The notes below the pieces were generated by a model, which searched no databases, was not told the origin of the DNA, and saw nothing but the letters and a program-made list of their open reading frames with translations. Below, in pieces: positions 42,901-53,158 of a stretch of 64,000 nt of DNA; the stretch's first letter is position 1; each line of letters starts with the position of its first letter. The stretch is from Gautieria morchelliformis. Lineage: Eukaryota; Basidiomycota; Agaricomycetes; Gomphales; Gomphaceae. The stretch covers positions 124,001-188,000 of the forward strand of contig WHVA01000063.1 in the NCBI GenBank assembly GCA_015179125.1, read 5' to 3'. The position numbers were made by a program, and so were the translations under genes.

Positions 42901-43532
42901 CGTTCTGCCCATGCGTTTTCTTCTGACGCATCGGCTAGGTCTTCGCCATGGTTGGTGAGACCCATCCAGGCTTTCCTGGCCATCTCTTCTGGTTCATTGC
43001 GATGGTCGTCAGCTCTTTCCAACCAGAGCGCGTCTAATGAATCGGGGAACATGTCTGGGTGAGTGGTGTTATTATGATGGTGCATCCACTGTACATAATA
43101 AAATTCAGGTTTGAATATGTGGCCGATTTGAACGCAGTATGTCCGTCTCAAGAATCTATTGATGATGAGTACTGATTTCTCATCGACGTCATTGGTTAGC
43201 GGAATTGCATTATATCTCTTTGGCCAGTCTTGTTTGTCAGGGTTTTCTATGCCATCATGCGGCATGGCGTTAGAAATGCCCGAGCAAAGGTCGTCATAGA
43301 AGCATTGCGCGAAATCATTCGCGCGGACCGATTGTAAGAATTCTTCTTCAGAATCGTTATCTGACTCATCGCCTGCATTCTCAGGGGTTACCTCTGGTGG
43401 AAAACCGCTACTATCAGTGGTACCGGTAGCTGCTGTACTGTCCATCGGTGAGTCCAGCTCCATGCAGTTCAGCTGCAGTGCCATTTGGCTATGAGCCGTA
43501 TCTGACGCTTCCTGCAGCTTAGCAAAGTTCAC
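39858..43532 (-). pseudogene. gypsy-2 pol: protease, RT, RNase H, integrase zinc finger
   Basis: One open frame of about 1224 codons. Protease: VCALLDSGSLSNFIST. RT: LIDCRDAFESVRIE, MQQGDCNAPTTFQ and NVYLDDIAVYS. RNase H: SLNIDASQTGGGGIVTQG, FDIYTDHKPIEFLM and TNIFADALSRIY. Integrase keeps only the H2C2 finger (SHAHSMLAHLGGRKTFHYLR, then CATCHTCATGK). It then jumps to DRTWLHYGAMKHLSALEAYL in another phase near 39950, so the whole catalytic core is gone. The frame continues upstream through one TGA into the zinc knuckle at 43584. Confidence 0.88.
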
Positions 43533-43583
43533 AACTGCTGCCTGGATGCCAGGAGGCCTTACTGTAGAGCGGTGAGGACAATC

Positions 43584-43844
43584 TCAAGATAAGTGTCCTT
43601 TTTGTTCACAGATGAAACATTGATTATTTGCACGTAGTTCATCATGTTTTTCTGGCGTCATCTGAGGCTGTTGTATGGTAGCGCGAGGAGTACGCGGATT
43701 TGGCTGTGTCACTGCAGAAGTGGGACGTGTTCTGTCAGTGGTTGCTGACTGCTTAGGGCCACACCAGCGGTTGCTCCGTATGGTGAGTGGCAGCTTATTC
43801 GCAGTTCTATTCAGCCTCTGAATTGAGCGCGTCCTTCCTGTCAC
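43584..43844 (-). pseudogene. gypsy-2 gag zinc knuckle, interrupted by TGA
   Basis: The CCHC motif CFICEQKGHLS is followed by TGA and then GAT TGT (Asp-Cys). Arg (CGA) stands here in gypsy-1 (HLSRDC). The stop lies inside the knuckle, so it looks like a point mutation rather than a gag-pol readthrough site. Confidence 0.85.
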
Positions 43845-43850
43845 TGTCGT

Positions 43851-44294
43851 TCAATCTGCATGCATCATTGTGGACGCTTGCACGTCCTTGCTGGCCCGAC
43901 GTAGTTCATACAGTCGTAAGGTTTCCGCATTCTCATATCGCTCTGCTGACAGTTCTAGGTCATCTAACGTGGAGAACTCGGGGGTAAACCCATTCTCAGT
44001 CCATTTCAGTCGTAAGTAAGACTGTACACCATCCCAGAACCGCTGTATCAGCTGGAATTCGGTGATGTCAGGCAGTCGTGCCGCCATTGATCGTAGTAGG
44101 CGGAGGTATTCCTTTACAGTGCGCTTTCCTTGAACAAGTTCGTTGAAACGAGTCCTCATCTGCCTTCTAAAGGCAGGAGGAAAGCAGTAGTTGAACAGGC
44201 CATGTCCAACGGATTCGATGGTCCAGTGCTTAATATCAGGCGTGATAAATGTCATAAAATACTGTTGCGCCTTTCCTGACATGAAGGCAAGCAT
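43851..44294 (-). pseudogene. gypsy-2 gag capsid part
   Basis: MLAFMSGKAQQYFMTFITPD, then FRRQMRTRFNELVQGKRTVK and LPDITEFQLIQRFWDG: homologous to gypsy-1 gag. It is separated from the leader part by a one-base loss near 44385 and from the knuckle by another shift near 43850. Confidence 0.85.
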
Positions 44295-44344
44295 CTGTTT
44301 GACATGATGTTTCTTAGGGAAACCGGTGATCTCAAACCAAACGT

Positions 44345-45682
44345 TTACGGCATATGACCAACGCTCGAAGGCATCAAAGTCCGGTGTGCCCCATCATAAG
44401 CGGTGGGTGTATCAATCTTCACTCTGGTCACCGTGTCCTTCTTGGACCTCCGCTGCTCACGGTCGTCATTTTTCCTTTCAGGACAGTTAGCAGCGCGGAG
44501 CGTTCTTGCGCTACTACTGGACGAGCTTGAGTCAGACGAATCAGATCCATCTGGGTCTGGCTGCCCAGCCGGCGCTATGTTTCTTGCGAAGTAGCTCATG
44601 GGAGGAGCCTGATCTGCCGCCTTATGCATCTTGCGCGGGATGCTGGGCTTCATAACATTCCCTCCTGGTGTTATGCCTCGCAGCCTTATGATGTCCGGCA
44701 ATTCGGACGATCTAGTGCGCTTATACGGTACTTCGGCGTTCACGGTGGCTTCGTCTGTTGAGCTAGTGTCGCTCAAGGTGAGACTTTTGATTGACTGCAG
44801 TGAGATCTGAGGCTTCTCTACAGATTTGTGCTCGTCGGTGTGTTCATCGATTGTCTCAGAGGGGGTAACGCCACTCCCTTTCTGACATGCGTCTTTCATA
44901 TAGGAGGATTCTGCTACGGGCGGCGTGCTCATGGCGTAGGATGGCCAGGCGGGCACGTAGGGAGAGATTGCGCTACGAGTAGTGCAGGAGTCTATGTCCA
45001 TTGTGCGCTTAAGGTGCTTGTATCTCTCCGCTCGAGCGTATAGCTCATTCTGTACGTCGTTGTCTAGGCCATGCAGTATGTTCGCCATGAATTCCATGTA
45101 AGAGTTATGCGTATCTGCGTCTGGTTCGTGTATTTCACGACTAGTACGCATTGGCTGTCTCAAGTTGTTATTAGGCTCGGTTCCTCCCCAACCAGTCAGC
45201 ATGTGACCGTACGGGTGTTCAGAGCCATCGAAGTCCTCCCACCTAATGGGGGTATACTCCCTATCGTTGGGAGGGGCAACGCCAGCATTACTGCTGGGTG
45301 CGGCTCCTACTGGGTTGCGCTCGGCGCTCCCAGGAGCATCCACGGCTTCTACCTTGGCCATATGAAGGCCTGAGGGAGCGTCAACGTGCTCAGCAGTCGA
45401 GAGCACGTCTGAGACGGAGGGGGGAAGTGGTACCTCCTCCACCCTAACCTCGTTGAGGGTGTCTGCTGAGGGCATAGATCCCTCACGACTGGTCATTTGT
45501 AGCGGCGCCTGGGACGGCAGGTGCGTTGTACCCCGTCCGTCCCCCTGTCGTCTACTCAGTGCCTCATGGAACGCCGTCAGGCGTTCACCCTGAGTGGTAT
45601 CGAGTGTACGTACCGCATCCATGCTGGCAGCACGCTGTGGGCGCGTTGCCCGTTGGTACGTTCGGCCGGTTCGAGTCGACAT
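44345..45682 (-). pseudogene. gypsy-2 gag leader part
   Basis: The frame opens at 45724, but the ATG at 45682 (MSTRTGRTYQRAT) matches the gypsy-1 start and is chosen. It is Ser/Glu/Arg-rich with poly-Ser (SDSSDSSSSSSS) before VKIDTPTAYDGAH, where the frame is lost. Unlike gypsy-1, leader and gag are one frame here. Confidence 0.75.
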
Positions 45683-45783
45683 AGTGGGTCTGGTTAGTTG
45701 TGGGAAGTTGTGCGATATGCTCACCAGTTGATCAGGCCGGAGAGTTTCGGAAGGTGTTGGATTTGTGAAGATGGGTCAAAAAA

Positions 45784-46005
45784 TGTAAGATGGGTTAGAG
45801 GGGACTTCGAAATATCTTAGCAGACGGGATGACCAGTCGTAACCAAGTATATGTTCGGGGTCAGTTCTCTCTATCGTACATGTATTGTTTCAGTAGGCTA
45901 CTTATATGAGAAGACACGGGCCTAGGTACCCGTGTCGTACCTTTTGGTATGCGTAAGTGGTCGGCCGTATTGGGTCTCCGCTGGTAATTATGCCGGTTCC
46001 TCACA
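45784..46005 (-). repeat. 5' LTR of gypsy-2
   Basis: 222 bp, about 96 percent like its partner. The sequence inside it starts with six T and RACCC, as in gypsy-1, without an obvious TGG primer site. Confidence 0.92.
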
Positions 46006-46010
46006 CTAGG

Positions 46011-46254
46011 TCACGTGTCTGCCGACTTTTGGCTGCCACATACATAATAATCATAATGTACTAGTCTCCGGTTCGATAGTCTTGGCTGGATGGGCAATGG
46101 CAATGGCTGAAGCCCACATCGTTAGTGCACTGTCGCAAGATTTAGGAACGATGAGGAATATGTATTTGTTAGAAGTACTGCCAAACTCAGATGCCAAAGC
46201 TTGCCAAGCGGTCACGTGCAGGTCATGTGATAGAAATTGTCGTCAGCGCTAAAT
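46011..46254. repeat. Repeat R, left copy, last part
   Basis: TCACGTGTCTGCCGACTTTTGG to GTCAGCGCTAAAT matches 49308-49464, with about 60 extra bases near 46100-46190. Both copies stop matching their surroundings at the same base. Confidence 0.85.
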
Positions 46255-46298
46255 ATTTAGCGCTGACGACAATTTCTATCACATGACCTGCACGTGAC
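46211..46298. other. Perfect 88-bp palindrome
   Basis: 44 bases of the end of repeat R (GTCACGTGCAGG to GCGCTAAAT) are followed with no spacer by their exact reverse complement. The right edge joins a truncated transposase gene. Confidence 0.97.
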
Positions 46299-47643
46299 GA
46301 GGATGGTCTCGGCAAGATCGAGTATTATCCATATATACATCCAGCAATCAGATTCCTTATCTTGGTAAAGCTGGGCTCTGTCTATTGATAGCATGACGGC
46401 GATATTAATGTCCTTCAGGTCTTCACGGATGACAGCGTTGAGGTAATCGCTGCCATGGTAGAGATCATCATACGTTCCAATGCTCGTCCCATCTCGCGCT
46501 AACTGCCTGAGGATATCCCTTGTTTTCTCCCTTCGATGTTTCATCAAACGCGCAGTCTCGGGGTTTCGCCAAAGGGCCTGCAGCTGAGGGCCTAGTGGAA
46601 TTGTGTGGAAGGTGAGCACTGGTTTCCATGTCATACCATTGCTCCTCTCGAACTCAGGTTCGTCATATCGATTGGTGCCGCAGTATGGGCAGGCCTGAAG
46701 GTGAGCCAAAGGTCCATTGAACGCCATGCAAAACCTGCGGCACACATCCTGCTCGATCGTCTCGACCCCTGCCCATGCAGCAATCCTGGATTTTACTTGT
46801 TCTAAAGATAGCATAGGATCTTGGGGATACCGCTCATTGTGATTAAGCTGGAAATCGTGATAGGTTTGCTGAGATGAGCGTTGGGCAGCAAGAAACTGTT
46901 TAAGAGAATATACATCATTGGGATCCGAAATGTTGAGAGTAGATTGAGGCGGGTTCCGAATACGATCCACTACATCCTCTGAAAGATCGCCGTTGTCGAG
47001 AGATGCTGTCTTGACAGTGTGGATGTAGTCGAGGGCCTGCCTGAGATGAGGCAAGTGTGGCCTGTTATCCTGACGCTCCTGATGCTCCTGTTCCTCCGGA
47101 TCCTCTTCCACGGGACCTGGAGAAGCGGGTTCTGACCTATCATCTTCCTGTAAAGAAAAGAATGGGTGTTCCTGTTCTATTGATGAACTTGGACCTCCCC
47201 TGAGTTCGACAGAGCCGTGTTCTGCATGAAAAAAATTCAGCATGGGTCACAGTAATAATCATGCTAATTTACCTGATGGCTCATAGTCGGATGGACAACC
47301 CCCATCGACTTCACCTTTGTCCATGGCTTCAAACCGGCCCTGGCCAAAAATTTTCAACTTTCCTTGACTAACATGCCAATATGTACAGACGTACCATGTG
47401 ATCGCGTCCTTGCGATCCAACAGAGAGAATGTCTTCATTACCATGAGAGTCCATACTATGGTTCTGCTCATTAGCCTGGCTAACGTCGTCCGGGCCTTCT
47501 TCCATCGCCAATCCAAGTGCAAGAGGCTGGAGTTCCGAGCGGCGCTCAGCCTCATGACGATGGTACGTCGCGTACAATACCATTCTCTCGCAGCGACAGT
47601 ATAGCTGACACGTGCAGAGGTGGCAGTCACGCCTACGTGCCAT
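46299..47643 (-). pseudogene. CMC (EnSpm/Plavaka-like) transposase, 3'-truncated
   Basis: N-terminal part of a fungal CACTA-group transposase gene. The start MARRRDCHLCTCQLYCRC has a Cys-rich zinc-finger-like N-terminus. Two introns follow (donor GTACGT near 47390; GTAAAT to CAG near 47272-47222). The main exon contains LKQFLAAQRSSQQTYHDF, the motif CPYCGTNRYDEP, FHTIPLGPQLQALWRNPE, DDLYHGSDYL, VMLSIDRAQLYQDKESDCW and YIWIILDL. The gene breaks off after DLAETIL at the 88-bp palindrome, before the rest of the catalytic domain. Confidence 0.8.
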
Positions 47644-48231
47644 GGTGGCACTAGTGTTCGAGCAATATTTGAGCAATAGGTTCAAGCAAGCAAAGTGAGA
47701 GGAGGAGGATGGAGGAGAAGGGAGCGGATGCACCAGTGGTTTTTAAGTCCTTGTTTTTATGAAAACTCGTGTTTCGACGCGAGTCCAATTGCTGAAGTAA
47801 AAATGCACGAGTCCCAGTGTGAGGCAAGGTGAGAGGAGATAGGAGCGGATGCTTTAGCTTTATGAAAACCTTGCGTTTGTTGTTAAGTAAAAAGTCAGGG
47901 GTTTCGAAAGTTTTGAAAAGATTACGTTCAGGAATTTATGAAAAGTCCTTGCGTTTTTGCAAAGCGAGTCGTTGACGCGTTGACGCGACGTGTCGACGGA
48001 CCTTGAAAATTTTCGGTTCGTGTTTTTTTTACGCCTGGAGACGGTGCGGTCATATCTGGCCAGTTTAGATTCCATTTCTCAAAACGATTCTAGAAAATCG
48101 AGCTCTCTAAAAATAGCATGTCCCGCGCATCATCTGGGGACCGATATCTACCGATCCTAACCGACTCGTCATCACATCTACCGCTCCCACCCGGTGCCAC
48201 CTCCCTGGATCCGGGGCATTTCTCACTGGGG
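47644..48231. other. Stretch without a recognised gene
   Basis: Would hold the 5' flank of the truncated transposase. T-rich and CTTGCG-containing repeats near 47750-48010; no terminal CACTA sequence was found. Confidence 0.4.
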
Positions 48232-48570
48232 CTAAATACTGGGGCTTATCTCCTCAACTGGGGACGCTGCAGAACTCGTCCCCTGGAATCTTTCAAGGCT
48301 GTAGTCCATGTACGCATCCAATAACCGACACAGTTCACAAAGGTCCTCCTCCATTCCAGCACAGCGACACACACGTGAAAAACCAGGCGGGTATCTGAGC
48401 AGGAGGCCGTCGATGTCGGCAGGTTGCACGTCGGATGTATGGGTGACAAATTCAAGTAGAACAAGCTCCTGGAGCGAATACTCGTCAAGGAGGGCATATG
48501 TCCTGGCACTCGCAGTAGTGGTGGAGTTGGCAGAGAGCACCTTGGACTTAGCCTTAGAAATAGACCGCCC
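48232..48570 (-). pseudogene. Unidentified coding fragment cut by repeat R
   Basis: A minus-strand frame reads SKVLSANSTTTASARTYALL, then YSLQELVLLEFVTHTSDVQP and RLLDAYMDYSLERFQG. Regular hydrophobic spacing suggests real coding sequence. The right copy of repeat R begins at 48571, where the sense would change. The gene is not recognised. Confidence 0.3.
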
Positions 48571-49464
48571 TGTTGTGTGACGGAGGGGTTTGTTATCTGT
48601 ACAATGATAGTCTTCGGGGGGAGTGTGACACGGGGACATCGCTGCGCTCGACCCTATCTCAAGCGATTCCGGGTCAGTGTCAAAACTGGGATTTAGCTAA
48701 GAATGTTGAGAATTATATCGACTCGACGACTCGTGTGGGAAACTCACTGTTGGGGAAGGTAAGTCGCTTTCATGACTGATATCGCGCTGCGATTCAAAAG
48801 CATGGATTGGACGAAGCCAGCACTTGAGTGGCGAGAGCCAAGAGAATGAGGGGGTAAGGGGATTTTTGAACGTAAACATGTCCTAAAAAAATTAGGCAAC
48901 TATCTGTCAGTTAGCCATAGTGACATTAAATGGAGACCTCACGCGACAGATCTCAGGAATGCAGGACTTCCAGGAAGAAACAAAGGCAGCTCGAATGCTC
49001 GCCATGCCAGTGGGAACAGCGATCTGGGGAGAAAGAAAGAACTTGGGCGAAGTAACAGTGCAACCAACGCAGAGCTCAGGTGTCCGCTCAGGGGATCAAG
49101 CAGCGCAACTAGCCGACGGTCCTGGTGAGTCTGACGAGCAGCGAGTAACTTATTCCAGCCGAGACTACGCGCGAGGCTTTCAACACAAGTGACGCAAGGC
49201 TCTCTGTAGATGCCAGTCAAGTAACGCTGAAGCTCAAGATGGGGGCGAGAGTGAGAAACGTGTGCAGTGTTTCGGAATTGCCATGAAAGGGGTTCGCGGA
49301 AGGCTAGGTCACGTGTCTGCCGACTTTTGGATGTATACATAATAATCATGATGTACTAGTCTCCGGTTCGATAGTCGTCGCTGGATGGGCGATGGCGACG
49401 CGCCAAAGCTTGCCAAGTGGTCACGTGCAGATCATGTGATTGGCAGGCGACGTCAGCGCTAAAT
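48571..49464. repeat. Repeat R, right copy (uninterrupted)
   Basis: Runs from TGTTGTGTGACG to GTCAGCGCTAAATA, without the hairpins or insertions of the left copy. A plus frame at 48920-49192 (GESDEQRVTYSSRDYARGFQ) may be remnant coding sequence. Directly after it starts the right arm of the large inverted repeat. Confidence 0.75.
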
Positions 49465-51421
49465 ACTCACCGCGTTGAGGCGGCAGGTATTCATAGTCCG
49501 AATAGACACCAATCGCCGGGTTTAGGGTGGCTAATCGTGGGGCATGGAGAGTAAGGAAACGGATCACGAGTACATCTGCCCGATCGTTAATAGGCTTTCA
49601 TTCTGGAGACGTTCAATATCCAAGTACAGCTTACCATCAGACGGGCAAACACAAGGTCTATCTAGTCTTCAAGTGCGTTCCTTGCACAGGCAGCTACTAT
49701 ATGTAGTCACATGTAGATAGATCCAGACATACCATGTACTCATTGAGCATATAGATTCAGTTACAACCATTTACATCCACACATCTGAGCCACTCATACT
49801 CCAGTTACACTCTACTGGCTCAGAGCACATCTTAAATATATATCTCTGCACAATCCAAATCTGTTCTAGTACCTGCGTTGCACTCCAATTAAATAGTACT
49901 ATATGTACAGACTAACCGATAATAAAAATACTGCGGTAACAACGTGGACCTCACTCAAAAAGGCCAATGAGTCGTCACACGCATAAGGGCCCCCGCTCCC
50001 GCACACAAAAAAAGGAAAAAAAAGGAAAAAAAAAAAGAAACGAAAATGCACCATGCACATGCCCTACCCGCCCCCCTGCTCGATCCCCATCATTTACAAC
50101 AGCGGGCGTGCCACGTGCGGTAGTGGCCCGGTCGCAGCGTGCAGGATGGCCGCCAGAGCGGCGTCGTCAAATGTGTCGTCGGGGTTGTGCTTGAGGCTGC
50201 GTGGGTGGACGGGGTGGTGCGAGAACACCAAGAACAAGTCAGCACGCAGACGGACATGGCACGAAGCGAACCGGCGGGAGGAAAGAGGATACGGAAACTG
50301 ATGCACAACGAACACGGGACACGCGTGGAGGGAGTGCAGAACAACACTTGCGTGACACATGAAAAAAGAAAAAAAAAAGAACACAAAAGACAAAATGACA
50401 AGCAAATCCGACTCACCCCTCAAACGTCCTTTTCCTCGGCTCCAGATACACATTGATCATCTCTCCGCAAACGTGCGCCCCATATCCGTGACCGTGAGCT
50501 GCTCCCCGCCCAACCCGTTCCGGCTTGATGTCGTCTATAAGAAGTGACGTGGCATATGCTCATATATGCACTGAGCATCAATGAAGACGATATAGTGGGG
50601 CAAATACTGGACTTACGCTCTAATACTAGCAGCAACATGGAAGGAGGCCTGGGACATTAGGGAAGATGGGGTCAGTACTAGTTGGTGGTTACTCGTGAGG
50701 GTTGTGGTGGAAAAGAGGCCCCAGCGTGTATATAAATAATGCCCCGCCTCGTTGATAGATAAGCGCTAAGCCTCAAGGCAGCCTGGCTCTCATGCATTCG
50801 GACCACAATCTATTTTTTTTGGAAGCTCTTCATAAATATGTATCTAAGTCAAAATTTTAATGGCAGTGGACGTACCTTGAGCGCGGCATGGCTGCGTGGC
50901 CGTGCTCAAATCCATCCCAACTTGATACTGGATGATCTAAATACGACGATACTACCGATATGAAGCTAACAAGGCAAACTTGGAGCAAGGACACATCAAC
51001 CACTCGGAGCTGCGATCAGTCGACCCAATTGCAGCATATCAAATGATGTCGGAAATGGTCGATCGAGCTTGAGGCTTGTTGTAGGGTGTGAATAGACTAG
51101 CTAATCGTGACCACAGTCACCTGTGGTTACGAGGTAATGCTTTAGGTGATCTAAATACGACGATACTATCGATATGAAGCTAATAGGACAAATTTGGAGC
51201 AAGGACAGATCAACCGCTCGTAACTGCCATTAGTTGACCTGATTGCAGCATGTTAGATAATGTCAGAAACGCTCGATCCAGCTCGAGGCTTGTTGTGAGG
51301 TCTGAATAGATTAACCAAACGTGGCCTCAATTTCCTACTGCTATCAGGTAATGCTTCGGCCATTTGCTGCCAATCTGAGTCATTCGAACTACAAGTAGAA
51401 ACCCCTAAAACGCGGTGACTG
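49465..51421 (-). repeat. Right arm of the ~1.96 kb inverted repeat
   Basis: Reverse complement of 29376-31331. It differs at few positions, for example near 50883 (CGCGGC against CCACGC in the partner) and near 51300. It contains the mirror copies of the tandem repeat and the dioxygenase-like remnant. Confidence 0.95.
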
Positions 51422-51458
51422 GGCATCTCCTCGATGTGTACGCGCGCCAAACATCATC

Positions 51459-51650
51459 ATGGTCCACACACGAATCAACGAACGCCACGCAAACCCCAAC
51501 CCGCACATCAACTTTATCTCTGCCCTCCCTTCCGGTTCCCACCGCGCGGCCGAGGAAGACCCAGAAGCAACGGAGCTCCTGCGCGTGCTGGCTGCGCAGC
51601 TGAATCCTGTCATGAAAGCACACGGGTTGACGGTGAATAGCTTCGAGGAG
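51459..51650 (+). pseudogene. First exon of a WLM-domain (WSS1-type) metalloprotease
   Basis: Starts MVHTRINERHANPNPHINFI and continues LLRVLAAQLNPVMKAHGLTV, then NSFEE at a GT donor (51651). This is the start of the WLM domain of fungal Wss1-like proteases, which act in DNA-protein crosslink repair. No downstream exon with the HExxH site follows within the next kilobases, so the gene is truncated. It begins 38 bp outside the right arm of the inverted repeat. Confidence 0.65.
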
Positions 51651-53158
51651 GTGTGTCCATGCTCCGTGCTGTCGCCGTCTGCGGGTCCCTGCACGCAGCC
51701 GACTCATTACAGCGCTTTGCAGTACGTAAGGCGGGCGCTTGTTTTGCTTCCATTATTCGGCGGCCAAAATTAAAACAGCTGTAGAATAGCTAGTTCTCCA
51801 TGGATTCAATCCAAATTTGAAATACAAGGTTATATGAGCTTATATGAGGGCACAGTACCCTAACATTGATGTATATCAACTGGTAAAAAATTCGCATTTT
51901 TGGCCAGCTGCCCCTGGACTAGAATGTCTATTGCAAGCTGAATATATGCCAGAACCAATAACTTGTTGACAGATCATGTACTCAGGACATATGTTGAGGG
52001 ATTGAACTGCATTTACGCTTTATATATGTCACAGACTAATTATATTCACAAAATAAATGAGTCGGAGCGGCAGGCGCAACAGCAGCGAGAGGGAGACTCG
52101 ATGAGCGATGCGCGCATCGCGCTCCCACTCGTCCTGTGCACGCGAGAAAAGGTGCTGCAGTCCCCTTGAGTGCAGAGTGTCATGGACCCACTAGCAGCGT
52201 GGGGCGACGTGGACCAGGAGCACGAGGCGAGCTTGAAAAGGAGCGCGGGGTGACATGGACCACCAGGGGCACAGGGCGATGTCGAGAAAGGGCGCGGGTG
52301 ATGTCGAGAAGGAGCGGGGTGATGTGGACCACCAGGCACGCGGGGCGATGCGGACCTGCCAGGAGCGCAGAGTGACATGGACCCACCAGGAGCGTGGGGA
52401 TGAGTCGGAACGGCAGGAGCAGTAGCAGCGATGGGGAGACTCGAAGCGAGATGCGGGGGAAGGTTCTGGATGGAGATGCGTTCATCAGGTGAGACATATA
52501 TCTAATGAATCAAACTTAACATACACGCACAGGCGCAGCACGCGCAGCCGTTGCCACATGCGATGAGGGCAGAGTACGCGCTTCCCACCCCAATCTTCCG
52601 CACCTCCTCAGTGACCCAGCCCGTCGGCCCTGGGGTGGATGTGTCACGGGGATGCGTGGTGAAGCTGCGGGAGCTCAAGCTCGCTGTGGGGGAGCCACAG
52701 GTGATGTGGACCCACCAGGAGCGTGAGGCGATGTGGACCAGGAGGAGGCGAGGCGACGTGGACCAGGAGTGCGGGACGAGTTGGAGCGGCAGGAGCAGCA
52801 GCATTGAAGTTGGGAATTGGCGTCGAACTAGGACCGGCTTGCTTCAGGTAGAAAAAATTCATAATGTCGGTTTCTAGACCCAAGTCTTTCCGTTCCTTGA
52901 GGGGAGTAAAATATGTGGTAGTTATGCTCAATCTTGGGCTGGAAGATGAGCCGAGAGCACTCTAGCAGATAAGTGCTATGCGCCTGCCAACAATCTCTTG
53001 TTTCCCATCAAAGAGAATCTATAGCTTGATAAGTAGATGCGTAGTCCACCCTGATAGAGCGTACCTGACTCAATGTACGTTCCGAATCTGGGGGAGTTAT
53101 CGTTGCGAGGGGTTTTAGCGTTACCGAATGCCTCTAAGATGGGATTGGTCGCAAGAAT
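51651..53158. other. Gene-poor stretch with GC-rich minisatellites
   Basis: At 52180-52410 and 52690-52800 units resembling GGGGTGATGTGGACCACCAGG recur with variation. Long frames over them are periodic artefacts. No gene is supported. Confidence 0.6.

Larger units (their letters stand above)
38381..46005 (-). mobile_element. Ty3/gypsy LTR retrotransposon gypsy-2, defective
   Basis: Minus-strand element flanked by CTAGG (38376-38380 and 46006-46010), inserted in repeat R; the empty site GGCTAGGTCACG is at 49302-49313. Close relative of gypsy-1: same gag start, polypurine tract, protease-RT-RNase H order and RGG-bearing tail. The integrase core is deleted, gag is frameshifted, and a TGA breaks the zinc knuckle. 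LTRs differ at about nine places. Confidence 0.93.

Noticed and set aside
43584..43586. TGA between gypsy-2 gag and pol as a programmed readthrough site
   Set aside because: It falls inside the zinc knuckle, where gypsy-1 has Arg; a CGA to TGA mutation is simpler.
36600..46254. Repeat R as a Helitron, because it ends near CTAA with an upstream stem-loop (TCACGTG/CATGTGA)
   Set aside because: The base after CTAA is A, not T. The stem is short and too far from the end, and no TC start or A/T target fits.
52180..52800. Frames of 80-110 codons over the GC-rich minisatellites
   Set aside because: Open frames occur on both strands in several phases, as expected from tandem repeats without stops.
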